Below, one piece after another: positions 8,688 to 17,030 of a stretch of DNA of 45,173 nucleotides; within the stretch, counting starts at the first letter, position 1; each line of letters opens with the position of its first letter. This DNA comes from an uncultured Clostridia bacterium (GTDB lineage: Bacteria > Bacillota > Clostridia > TANB77 > CAG-508): NCBI GenBank assembly GCA_947626025.1, contig CANQQQ010000012.1, positions 1 through 45,173 of the forward strand, given 5' to 3'. The notes beneath the pieces were generated by a model, which was not told the origin of the DNA, searched no databases, and saw nothing but the letters and a program-made list of their open reading frames with translations. Made by a program: the position numbers and the translations under genes.

Positions 8688-10772
8688 CTATACCATTGAT
8701 TGCATAGCTGACATTGTAGATCCCATATTCATAAGACCTAATATAACTAATGGTGCTATTAGATATCCTACAAATAATGCTATCATTGGTGCAAATCCAA
8801 ATACCTTTCCTACTAATCCTCTTTTACTTATTAAACGTTCATTTGATTCTTTTCTCTTTTCTTGATAATACTCTCTTTCTGTTTCTAGTTCGTCAAATGC
8901 TTCTTTTATTGGAATCTTCTCAACAGCAGCTTGTAGACTTTCTACTATACCTACAAATTGAGGATATGTAACATCTTCTTTTAATTCTTCTAATGCTTCC
9001 CAAGCTCCACTTTCATAGTTATTAACACATTTTGAAATTGGAACTCTAAAGATATTAGAATATCTTTCTATCCATTCCAATATCATCTCAACATTTACCC
9101 TCTCAATCTTCATAAGCATAAGAATAATCGTTTGGAACTGCATTACTTCATCTTCCATTTCTAATTCCCTCATCTTCTTTTGGAAAATTAATAGTATATT
9201 CGGGAACATATATGCAATCACACTAAATGCCATTGAAATTAAAACTTCATACCATTGAATTTTGCTTTCGGCATTAATTGTTTTTAATTTTGTATATACT
9301 CTATCTGCCGCTACATCTAAGGTTTCATCATCAGCTTCTTCATAATAACTTGTTAATGATAATTCTAATCTAACTCTCTCTTTTGTAACACTATTATCAC
9401 CTTTAAGTTTATCTAATATGCTATTATCTACTTCTAGTATCTTTTCTCCTTTTTTTGTATCTTTTGGAGACATAATCATTGAAGTTGTTCCATCTTCTAA
9501 TAATACTTCTTCATATATCCAATTTGTAGATACATTATGTATATAGAAAAACATAAGTATTGATATTATAAATGTTGCTACTGCCATTAATAACTTATTT
9601 ACATACATCCACTCAATTTTTTGAGATGAAGCAGACTCTTTCAATAACTTTGTAATCTTCATATACTCTTTTGTTTTTTTCCTAGGCATAAATGCATCCA
9701 CGACTATTTTAGGAATTGGCTTTTTATATAGTTTATCTTGCCACGGGTGCTCGTTCTCAACTTCCATTACATTATTCTTTGTCGTATCTTTAATTTTTCT
9801 AATCATAATATAACATATTACTGTTAATACTAAGATTATTATTTCTGCTATCGTACCAAGCTTACCATTGTAAAAGCTTCCTACAAAGCTAAAATTTGAT
9901 ATAGCCCAAGCTTTCAAAGGTTCTAGCAATAACACTGCAGCTAAAGCTATAACTGATAAACTTTGAAATACATAATCTAATTTATCTCTTTTTAATATTT
10001 CTAGTTGCATCTCTTGTGTAATATTATTTAAGTTTTTCAAATATAAAGATGCACCAGTATCTGATCTTCTGTCTCCAAATTCTTTTGTTAAATATGATAT
10101 ACCTGCAAATTCCTTTAAATAACTATTAGGGGCAATATCATAATATTTTTCCAATTCTGTTTCTGGATCATCCGCAATTAATATTTCATATACCTTTTCA
10201 GCTTGCAAAGAAACTTCTTGTTCATTTGTTTGTGCTACTTGATATATTGCTTCTTCTACCATACTTGATTCATGATAGGCATGTCTTATTTCTGCAAAAA
10301 ATTCTATTTGCTCTTTTAACAATTTATTATCTAATTTGTTAACGTTTCCTTCTACTAGAGATTCTACTATAAAGATTTCAAATAATAGTAGTATAACCAT
10401 TACTAACATATTCTTAGATGTCATTGCAATAATAACAATAGTTAAAGGTATAAGCCATATAAGTGCCTTTGTTAAAGATGCTGATGCTTGTTTCCTTGTC
10501 TGATATTCATCTTCTATATTTATTATCTCTAATCTTCTTCTTAATTTTAAAAGATATCTTTTTAATCCTGGAATCTTTAAATATATAGTATACAATTTCA
10601 TGTATATAACATCTAATGAAAATTTATTTGTTTCTGTTCCCTCTTTTAACTGCTTTGCAAGTTTTATATCTCCTTGATCTAATTTTTTCATTAGTTTTAT
10701 ATATGCTATAACTATAATTACAAAAATTGCTATAGATCCAATTAACACATATCTCAATAAATTCATTGACAT
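8688..10772 (-). CDS. TadB/TadC-like double inner-membrane platform protein
   Basis: A 694-residue membrane protein that appears to combine two type II secretion F-like units, matching the separate TadB and TadC of classic Tad systems. The first half has a membrane helix at 8-27, a pair near 105-140, the cytoplasmic four-helix region (EFFAEIRHAYHESSMVEEAI), and a pair near 265-320. The second half has a helix near 395-412, one near 510-530, the region MQFQTIILMLMKIERVNVE, and a last pair near 655-690. Such proteins form the platform on which the CpaF ATPase works. It lies just downstream of that ATPase. GGAGG is present 12 bases before the ATG. Confidence 0.8.
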   Translation of the reverse strand: MSMNLLRYVLIGSIAIFVIIVIAYIKLMKKLDQGDIKLAKQLKEGTETNKFSLDVIYMKLYTIYLKIPGLKRYLLKLRRRLEIINIEDEYQTRKQASASLTKALIWLIPLTIVIIAMTSKNMLVMVILLLFEIFIVESLVEGNVNKLDNKLLKEQIEFFAEIRHAYHESSMVEEAIYQVAQTNEQEVSLQAEKVYEILIADDPETELEKYYDIAPNSYLKEFAGISYLTKEFGDRRSDTGASLYLKNLNNITQEMQLEILKRDKLDYVFQSLSVIALAAVLLLEPLKAWAISNFSFVGSFYNGKLGTIAEIIILVLTVICYIMIRKIKDTTKNNVMEVENEHPWQDKLYKKPIPKIVVDAFMPRKKTKEYMKITKLLKESASSQKIEWMYVNKLLMAVATFIISILMFFYIHNVSTNWIYEEVLLEDGTTSMIMSPKDTKKGEKILEVDNSILDKLKGDNSVTKERVRLELSLTSYYEEADDETLDVAADRVYTKLKTINAESKIQWYEVLISMAFSVIAYMFPNILLIFQKKMRELEMEDEVMQFQTIILMLMKIERVNVEMILEWIERYSNIFRVPISKCVNNYESGAWEALEELKEDVTYPQFVGIVESLQAAVEKIPIKEAFDELETEREYYQEKRKESNERLISKRGLVGKVFGFAPMIALFVGYLIAPLVILGLMNMGSTMSAMQSMV

Positions 10773-10802
10773 CTTTAATTAGGGCCTCCTTTCATCAGTT
10801 TA

Positions 10803-12707
10803 CTATGCACGTGTTTCTTTTTCACTTCCCCAGTGTTTTTTTATAAAAGCATCAAATGCTTCTGCATCTGTATCATCCATGTTCATTCTCATTTCTTGTA
10901 TGTTTTTATCTGAAATTTTATTTGTTAGAACATATCCGTCTCCCCTAAATTCCAATATGTTTACATAGTCATAAGTTTGCCTATCTGTAACATTTTGGAA
11001 GTAGTTTGTAGCATTGTCCATAAATTTTTCTATTTTTCCTTCTAAAGTTTTTTCATTTCTGTAATCTCTTGTGTATGGATTAGCATTCTCTACTGGAACA
11101 CATTCTGTTATTCTTTCTATATATCTTCTTCCTCTAAAGTCTTTTACTAAATGTATATCAAAGTTTAATACTTGTATAACTTGCTCTTCTGCTGTTTTTT
11201 CATCCTTAAATACACCTGTTCTTAACATTGAGTTTCTTAGCGCTGTAACTAAGTTTGGGAAAGTCTTAGCATGGTGTGTAAATAATGTAAATTTAGAAGC
11301 AACTTGAGCAGCTTGTATCATCCATGATGCTACAGGATCTGTTGCAACCTCACCTATAATATTAACAGAACCATCTGTCTTTTTCTGAACATCTAGTCCC
11401 TCTTGTCCTGAAACTGTCTCTGTTTCTCTTAGTGATAATATATTTCTTGTTGGATATATTTTTCTTAAGTGTAACTCAAATGCAGTTTCCTGAACCCTTA
11501 TGTTCATAGTTTCATAAATATTTTCAATCATAGCCATAAGCATTGTTGTTTTACCACAGCCTTGCTCTCCTGTAAGAGATATAATTCTTGCTCCTTTTAC
11601 TAGGAATTTTAATAAATCTATTGCTTCATCTTTGCCATCACATGTGATAATTTGTTCTAGAGTAGCACGCTTAACATCAAATTTTCTTACAAAGAAAGCC
11701 CATGTTTCAGACATACTTGGTCTAACAACGACAACACGAGAACCGTCTTTCATCTCATTAATTTTATAACCATTTGAGTCTGATAATTGACCTGGATTGT
11801 TATATTTATATATGTTCTGGCATACTCTTTTTAATTCACTTTCACTTCCAAATGATAGAAATGCAAGTCTTATTGATTTTCCTTGGAAAAATATCCATAT
11901 ACTATCACATGCTCTTGGAACTTTATTATCTAATACTTGTCCTAAATAATCTCCATCTGTTTGTGCAACTTGACTTAAGAAAGATTCTGGTAATCCAGAA
12001 ACTCCTCCTGATACACCATCTATATTCATATCTCTTATTTCGTCTATTGCACTATATCCTTTATAATATTGATATATTCTTTGGACTACAACCTCTAATT
12101 TTTCGTCAAATTCCAATTGTAATTGCTCTTTTTCAAATATATCAACTATTTCGTCTGCTGTAATTACATATGAAGGTTTAGCTTCACCTTCTAAATATTT
12201 TAATGTTGCTAAATTATATTTTTTTATAAGTTGTGTTAGAGCTTCATATCCAAATTCTTTTTTATATTTATAAATAAGTATGTCAAATTTATCTTGTGGT
12301 GTTAATAGTGATGGTATATCAAAAGGAATTGCTTTTGATATGTTAGTTTCATTTACTCCATATTCTTGAAGTAACAAGTCAAACATAATTCCTTTTACAT
12401 ATTTTTTATCATTAACATCTCCATATGTACATCCTTTTAAAGCTTTCTTCAATTCATATTTCTTATTTTTTCTTCTTTTTAATTCTTCTTCTGATAAACC
12501 GATATCATATAAATTTACCTTTGTAATTTCATCTAGCCTTCTTTTTATAAATTTTGACATTACATCTAAGGAATATGTTTTATCATCTACTTCTATATCT
12601 TTTTCTTCTACCGCATTCTTTTTGCTTAAAATAAGTTTATAAATTCCAAAAACAGCTACTACTATTAATAATAATATCATTATAACATTTATCATTGCTA
12701 ATACCAT
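10803..12707 (-). CDS. CpaF/TadA-family secretion ATPase with an N-terminal membrane anchor
   Basis: A 634-residue AAA+-like secretion ATPase of the VirB11/CpaF family, the motor that drives assembly of Tad pili. The Walker A loop GEQGCGKTT is near 380-388 (K386), the Walker B region IIGEV has E453, and HHAKTFPNLVTALRN is the conserved His-box region. The first 25 residues are a hydrophobic helix, which is unusual, as CpaF proteins are normally soluble; the motor would be tethered to the membrane. The start is uncertain: ATG at 12707 is almost on top of AAGGA, and a second ATG four codons in (12695) is better spaced, but both keep the helix. Confidence 0.88.
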   Translation of the reverse strand: MVLAMINVIMILLLIVVAVFGIYKLILSKKNAVEEKDIEVDDKTYSLDVMSKFIKRRLDEITKVNLYDIGLSEEELKRRKNKKYELKKALKGCTYGDVNDKKYVKGIMFDLLLQEYGVNETNISKAIPFDIPSLLTPQDKFDILIYKYKKEFGYEALTQLIKKYNLATLKYLEGEAKPSYVITADEIVDIFEKEQLQLEFDEKLEVVVQRIYQYYKGYSAIDEIRDMNIDGVSGGVSGLPESFLSQVAQTDGDYLGQVLDNKVPRACDSIWIFFQGKSIRLAFLSFGSESELKRVCQNIYKYNNPGQLSDSNGYKINEMKDGSRVVVVRPSMSETWAFFVRKFDVKRATLEQIITCDGKDEAIDLLKFLVKGARIISLTGEQGCGKTTMLMAMIENIYETMNIRVQETAFELHLRKIYPTRNILSLRETETVSGQEGLDVQKKTDGSVNIIGEVATDPVASWMIQAAQVASKFTLFTHHAKTFPNLVTALRNSMLRTGVFKDEKTAEEQVIQVLNFDIHLVKDFRGRRYIERITECVPVENANPYTRDYRNEKTLEGKIEKFMDNATNYFQNVTDRQTYDYVNILEFRGDGYVLTNKISDKNIQEMRMNMDDTDAEAFDAFIKKHWGSEKETRA

Positions 12708-12751
12708 TCCTTTCTAAGTCTTTCAAGTATAAGTTGTAAAAACTGTTTCGA

Positions 12752-13594
12752 TTATCCTAACATGTGTAATTCTTGCAATTTATATATTATACTGTCACAA
12801 AATCTGTTTACTTGTGCTACAAAATATCCATGTTCTTCGTCTAATGCTGCTTTCCTTATTTTTGGATTCAAAATCCATTTATCTACTGTGCCATCTTGTA
12901 GAGAATCGCTATACATTAAATCATATGGTACAGCATATATATCTTTTTTTAACTTTGTATTTCTTATTATATTTTTTATATTATACTTTGAATTTCTTTC
13001 ATAACTATTAAATAAATATAAAACATTTCTTCCGCTTATTATTTTCTCTTTTTCTTGTAACTGAATTAATTTATTTATTTCTTCAAGTTTTTGTTCCATA
13101 TTATAAATTATTAAATTAGATGCTTCTAATATTCTCCTTGTCAAATTTGAATCTAATCCTCTATCTAAATCTACAAATACCATATCATAATAATTGTTAG
13201 CTATTTTTATTACGTCTGGATAGTCATTAAAATCAAATTTTTCAATTTCTTCGTCATTAGTCTCTCGTTTTCCTGCAATTACTTCTAACCTATTTTTTAA
13301 AACTATTTTTGTAAAATTTCCTATTAATCCTGGTGTTAATTTTCCACTGTTTGCTAATTTCATTATTCCTTCTATTCCAGAATTGAATTTTACTTCTTTT
13401 AATCCTAGAAATTTCATAGCAGCATTTTCAGATACACCATACGCCTTATCTAAATCCATGTCTCCAAGTTGTGGAGATATTAATAGTATTTTGTAGTTAT
13501 GCTCAACTGCCATTAATGTTGCTGTTGCTACTAAAGACGAAGTTTGTCCTATATTACCATTTTTGCTATTATTCCAAAAAGTTATTACAGACAT
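12752..13594 (-). CDS. ParA/MinD-like protein with a degenerate P-loop
   Basis: A 280-residue protein with the fold signature of ParA/MinD/CpaE ATPases: an N-terminal loop (SKNGNIGQTSS) in place of SKGGVGKTT, then DMDLDKAYG-type switch residues and a VFVDLDRGLD segment matching the D-x-G/P switch region. The P-loop lysine is replaced by glutamine, so ATP hydrolysis is doubtful. It abuts the next ParA-like gene (one base apart) and lies just upstream of the CpaF motor, where CpaE-like proteins usually position the machine. Confidence 0.7.
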   Translation of the reverse strand: MSVITFWNNSKNGNIGQTSSLVATATLMAVEHNYKILLISPQLGDMDLDKAYGVSENAAMKFLGLKEVKFNSGIEGIMKLANSGKLTPGLIGNFTKIVLKNRLEVIAGKRETNDEEIEKFDFNDYPDVIKIANNYYDMVFVDLDRGLDSNLTRRILEASNLIIYNMEQKLEEINKLIQLQEKEKIISGRNVLYLFNSYERNSKYNIKNIIRNTKLKKDIYAVPYDLMYSDSLQDGTVDKWILNPKIRKAALDEEHGYFVAQVNRFCDSIIYKLQELHMLG

Positions 13595-14296
13595 CTATAT
13601 CCCTTCCCTTTCTAGTACTTTTATTATTCTTCGTGCTTCCTGTTCTTTAATTTCATTTTGAAATAGAATTGCAGTTAATGTTGCTAAACTATCCTTATAT
13701 AAAGAACTCATTGTTCTTAAACCAGTTCTATAAATAAGTTGATTATCCATTTCTGTATATTTGTCGTCTAATATTAGTGGGAAAAATATCTGTGATTCAC
13801 TCCACTCTATTTTAGTTTCCTTTGCCAAGTAATCTATATACTCATTGTCTGATTCTGCCATTTGTCTTGAGAATATAATTTTAACTAATTTCATAGGTTT
13901 TTCAATATTTTTAAATATTTCAAGTCCTTTTCTGATAGAATATAAATCCATAGCAGTCACGAAACAATTCTCATCATTTTCTTCTACTTTCATATCTACC
14001 ATTGTATTTGTATCATCAATATTCATTAGTATAATATCATATTCCATTTTTTCCTCTGTAGTAGCAAAATAATTATATATGTCTTCTATTTTTTTAAAGC
14101 CTACTGCTACATCTATCTCTTCCCATGTTGTTATATACGTCATAGTCGGCTCTAATGTAGGTACTATATACTTAAATTTTTGCTCTGCCGTTGTGTCTAT
14201 TATTAAAACTTTTTTATTCTTCATTGATAGAATCTTTGCAAGACACATTATTAAATTTGTTTTATCATGCGCTCCAATAAATCCGACTTTTTTCAT
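13595..14296 (-). CDS. ParA-like protein with a shortened P-loop
   Basis: A 233-residue protein with an N-terminal beta strand and loop (VGFIGAHDKTN) where ParA proteins have GGVGKTT. The KT pair remains but the glycines are lost. VLIIDT and DIILMNIDD fit the later strands of a ParA/SIMIBI fold. It sits between the CpaB-like gene and the second ParA-like gene, so the two may form a heterodimer; that is inference. Confidence 0.6.
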   Translation of the reverse strand: MKKVGFIGAHDKTNLIMCLAKILSMKNKKVLIIDTTAEQKFKYIVPTLEPTMTYITTWEEIDVAVGFKKIEDIYNYFATTEEKMEYDIILMNIDDTNTMVDMKVEENDENCFVTAMDLYSIRKGLEIFKNIEKPMKLVKIIFSRQMAESDNEYIDYLAKETKIEWSESQIFFPLILDDKYTEMDNQLIYRTGLRTMSSLYKDSLATLTAILFQNEIKEQEARRIIKVLEREGI

Positions 14297-14371
14297 TGTA
14301 CTTTCTCCTTATTAATATTCTAGAAACGTAATATTTCTTTTAAAATACAATTAAACTTTTTTAGTTAATTA

Positions 14372-15298
14372 TTATTCAGTTGTACCATTTAATTGTGCTG
14401 ATTCTAATTCTTTTATATAGTTACTTCTTGAATCTTTTTGTGCTTCTATTGATGTTGCAGTACCTGTTGTCACATTTGTTTGTGCTCGTTCACCTTGTGA
14501 TCCTACTGCTTGATTTATAATATCTGTTCTTCCACTATATAATGTAGAGTTATTATATCTTTTTGCTAATTCTTCTTTTGCAGTTTGAACAACGTTCGGA
14601 TCACTGTTAATTAGTTGTGCTACTGAAATCTTTGGAACATATGTAACTGATGCTGCCTCTTGAATTCCTGGTTCAACATAAGTAGTTGCATATAATAGGG
14701 TTCCATCTATTTGATATGCTTCTACTATTGCATTTGATAATGTTAATATTTCATCTTCTGTAAGTCTTATCCACATAGTAACTTCATCAGCATCTATTAC
14801 TTTCTTTTTTGATACTACTATATAGTCTTCACCACTTGGTAATCTTAGTCTTATATCTACGTAATCATCTATTTCCAAATATGTAGGCAATATTATCATA
14901 TTAAATTCTTGCTCCCTAGTATCATTAGCAGTTACATCATCTGATTCTACTATCATATCTTCAGATAGTACTGTCCCTGCTGGTAAATCTATCTTATATT
15001 GTGTATTCTCTGTTACTATACTTGCATAATTTAAATTAGTAATTGCTGATACAGGTACAGCATCTTTTGTTACATCTATTGCTTTTAATTCGTTTATCAA
15101 TACACTTGCTCCAGATGTTACATCTGTAGCTAATACATATACTGTCTGTTTTGCATTTTCTACTGCTTCTTCCTGTTGTTTTTGTTGATACATTCTCCAT
15201 AAAAGGAAACCTATTACAAGTGCTGCAATTACCATGGTGATAAATACTCCTAATAAAAATGAATTTCTTGCTTTTCTTTGCATTGGATTTGATGCCAT
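14372..15298 (-). CDS. CpaB/RcpC-like SAF-domain pilus assembly protein
   Basis: A 308-residue protein with a cytoplasmic MASNPMQRKARNS start, one membrane helix (about 16-36), and an SAF-like domain (VYVLATDVTSGASVL...KIDLPAGTVLSEDMI). A CpaB C-terminal region with DYVDIRLRLPSGEDYIVVSKKKV follows. CpaB proteins act outside the membrane in Tad pilus assembly. A longer open frame begins at 15337, but a GGGAGG eight bases before the ATG at 15298 decides the start. It is the first gene of the operon. Confidence 0.8.
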   Translation of the reverse strand: MASNPMQRKARNSFLLGVFITMVIAALVIGFLLWRMYQQKQQEEAVENAKQTVYVLATDVTSGASVLINELKAIDVTKDAVPVSAITNLNYASIVTENTQYKIDLPAGTVLSEDMIVESDDVTANDTREQEFNMIILPTYLEIDDYVDIRLRLPSGEDYIVVSKKKVIDADEVTMWIRLTEDEILTLSNAIVEAYQIDGTLLYATTYVEPGIQEAASVTYVPKISVAQLINSDPNVVQTAKEELAKRYNNSTLYSGRTDIINQAVGSQGERAQTNVTTGTATSIEAQKDSRSNYIKELESAQLNGTTE

Positions 15299-15342
15299 TT
15301 CAAATTCCTCCCTTTTCTTACAAATAATCATAATCATTTTAT

Positions 15343-15371
15343 ATTATACGCTAGTTTTTTTCAATATTCAA
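15343..15371 (-). promoter_or_regulatory. Promoter of the Tad-like operon
   Basis: On the minus strand TTGAAT (15366-15371) and TATAAT (15343-15348) are 17 bases apart, 45 bases before the start of the CpaB-like gene. Confidence 0.6.
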
Positions 15372-15377
15372 TAATTT

Positions 15378-15402
15378 ATGACTTTTGTAACATAAAAGTC
15401 AT
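15378..15402. repeat. Perfect inverted repeat at the Tad-like operon promoter
   Basis: ATGACTTTT (15378-15386) and AAAAGTCAT (15394-15402) flank seven bases. It lies immediately upstream of the -35 box of the operon promoter, a position typical of an activator or repressor site. Confidence 0.55.
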
Positions 15403-15550
15403 ATTGATGTAATATTTTTGTAATATTTATGTTCTTATTTTTTATCATTTTATTTTTATTATATCAATTATATATTTTTTAATTTACATTCTTCTGACAA
15501 ATTTTCCAAATTTTTCTTGTTTATTTTTATAAATATTGTGCAAGATATAG

Positions 15551-15583
15551 TATGAAATGATTTGGTGACCAAATTGTTTCATA
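15551..15583. repeat. 33-base near-perfect palindrome upstream of the SASP gene
   Basis: TATGAAATGATTTGGT (15551-15566) is the reverse complement of 15568-15583 at 14 of 16 positions, around a central G. It ends 18 bases before the ribosome site, so it is either a protein-binding site or the hairpin at the start of the leader. I see no convincing sigma-G promoter here. Confidence 0.5.
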
Positions 15584-15615
15584 GCAAAATGATTTATTCT
15601 AGGAGGTGAATGATA

Positions 15616-15819
15616 ATGGCAACAAATTCTAACAAAAAATTAGTTCCAGAAGCTATGGACGCTTTAGATAAATTCAAATATGAAGTAGCTAGTGAAGTTG
15701 GTGTAACTTTAAAAGATGGTTATAATGGTAACTTATCTTCAAGAGATGCTGGTAGAATCGGTGGTAACATGGTTAAAAAGTTAATACAACAAGCAGAAAA
15801 CAACATGGCTAACAAATAA
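15616..15819 (+). CDS. Alpha/beta-type small acid-soluble spore protein (SASP)
   Basis: SASPs coat and protect DNA in the dormant spore and are digested by the GPR protease at germination. The 67-residue product shows the family pattern: LVPEAMDALDKFKYEVASEVGV, where KYEVASE is the GPR cleavage region, followed by DGYNGNLSSRDAGRIGGNMVKKLI. The strong AGGAGGTGA at 15601-15609 nearly touches an upstream in-frame ATG at 15610, so the ATG at 15616 is the likelier start. Expression in the forespore under sigma-G would be expected from the family. Confidence 0.95.
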   Translation: MATNSNKKLVPEAMDALDKFKYEVASEVGVTLKDGYNGNLSSRDAGRIGGNMVKKLIQQAENNMANK

Positions 15820-15880
15820 TTATATTACTAGCTTATACTTTTTAGCAGGAATATTTTTTCCCACTTTTATGTTTATACAT

Positions 15881-15913
15881 AAGGGCAGGAATCAAATGTT
15901 CCTGCCCTTTTTA
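15881..15913 (+). terminator. SASP gene terminator
   Basis: An 11-base perfect GC-containing stem (15881-15891 with 15899-15909), a seven-base loop and a T-run make a canonical intrinsic terminator. Confidence 0.9.
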
Positions 15914-15977
15914 TTTAATATATAATTTCAAAAAAATGCTTTATAATTCCCAAAACTTAATAATTTTTAAAATTCTT

Positions 15978-17009
15978 TTACCATTTTAATTTTCCTACTA
16001 CCTCAACTTGCTTGTTTCCTTCTACTATCTCTCCTATCTCATAACAGTTAACTCCTTGTGCTTTTATATGATTGATTATTTCCCTTGCATTTTCTTTTCG
16101 AGCTACTACTGTTAATCCTACACCTAAATTAAATGTTCTTAACATTTCTGCATCTTCTACATTTCCATATTTTTTAATTAATTTAAATATATCTAATATT
16201 TCATATTTGCTTGCATCTATTCTTGCATTTACATTCTCTGGTAGTATTCTGTTTAGGTTTTCTTTTATACCTCCACCTGTTATATGTGCAAGTCCTGTAA
16301 TTATATCTTTTGAAAATAAATCTTTTATTGTTTTATAATAACATCTATGAGGTTCTAATATTGCTTCTATAAAAGTTTTACCATTAACTTTTTCTTCTAA
16401 AATTTTAGGTGATTGCTTCATTATTTGTCTTACTAATGTATATCCATTTGTATGAACTCCACTAGATTCAACAGAAATTACTACATCTCCCACTTTTATT
16501 TTAGATCCATCTATTATTGAGTCTTTATCTACAATTCCTACTATACTAGAAGTTAATATATATGTACCCGCATCTAATACTCCTGGTTGCTCAGAAGTTT
16601 CTCCTCCTGTTAGTACACACCCCTGAGCTTTACAAGCTTCAGATACAGCTTTTACTATTTTATTAATAGCTATTTTATCCATTTTTCCGCAAATAATAGC
16701 ATCTTGAACTGTTAGTGGTTTTGCCCCCATCACTATACAGTCATTTATTAGGTGATTTATCATATCATAAGATACATTTTCTAATTTATCATACTGAGCC
16801 GCTATCAACTGTTTAGAACCAGGTTCTTCAGTTTTTAATACTAATACTGGATTTTTATACTCTTCAAACTTTATGTCATATAATGATGAGAATGCACCTA
16901 TTTTGTTTAATACTCTTTTATTATCTGTTGCTAGGCTATCTGCCATATCTTTCTTTGCTTGATTTGCTTCATCTATGTTTACATCATATTTTAATCCTTT
17001 ATTCTCCAT
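15978..17009 (-). CDS. purM: PurM-family AIR synthetase, divergent
   Basis: PurM (phosphoribosylformylglycinamidine cyclo-ligase) closes the imidazole ring in purine synthesis using ATP. The 343-residue product matches over its whole length: LVLKTEEPGSK, LTGGETSEQPG, SSGVHTNGYTLVRQI, LAHITGGGIKENLNRILP and NLGVGLTVV. The canonical nucleotide-site motif DGVGTK is replaced by EEPGSK (residues 61-66). Either this is a distinct PurM subfamily or its substrate differs. No other pur gene is present; it is co-transcribed with rimO, 21 bases upstream. Confidence 0.85.
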   Translation of the reverse strand: MENKGLKYDVNIDEANQAKKDMADSLATDNKRVLNKIGAFSSLYDIKFEEYKNPVLVLKTEEPGSKQLIAAQYDKLENVSYDMINHLINDCIVMGAKPLTVQDAIICGKMDKIAINKIVKAVSEACKAQGCVLTGGETSEQPGVLDAGTYILTSSIVGIVDKDSIIDGSKIKVGDVVISVESSGVHTNGYTLVRQIMKQSPKILEEKVNGKTFIEAILEPHRCYYKTIKDLFSKDIITGLAHITGGGIKENLNRILPENVNARIDASKYEILDIFKLIKKYGNVEDAEMLRTFNLGVGLTVVARKENAREIINHIKAQGVNCYEIGEIVEGNKQVEVVGKLKW

Positions 17010-17030
17010 TTTTATATTTCCTTTCTTTAT

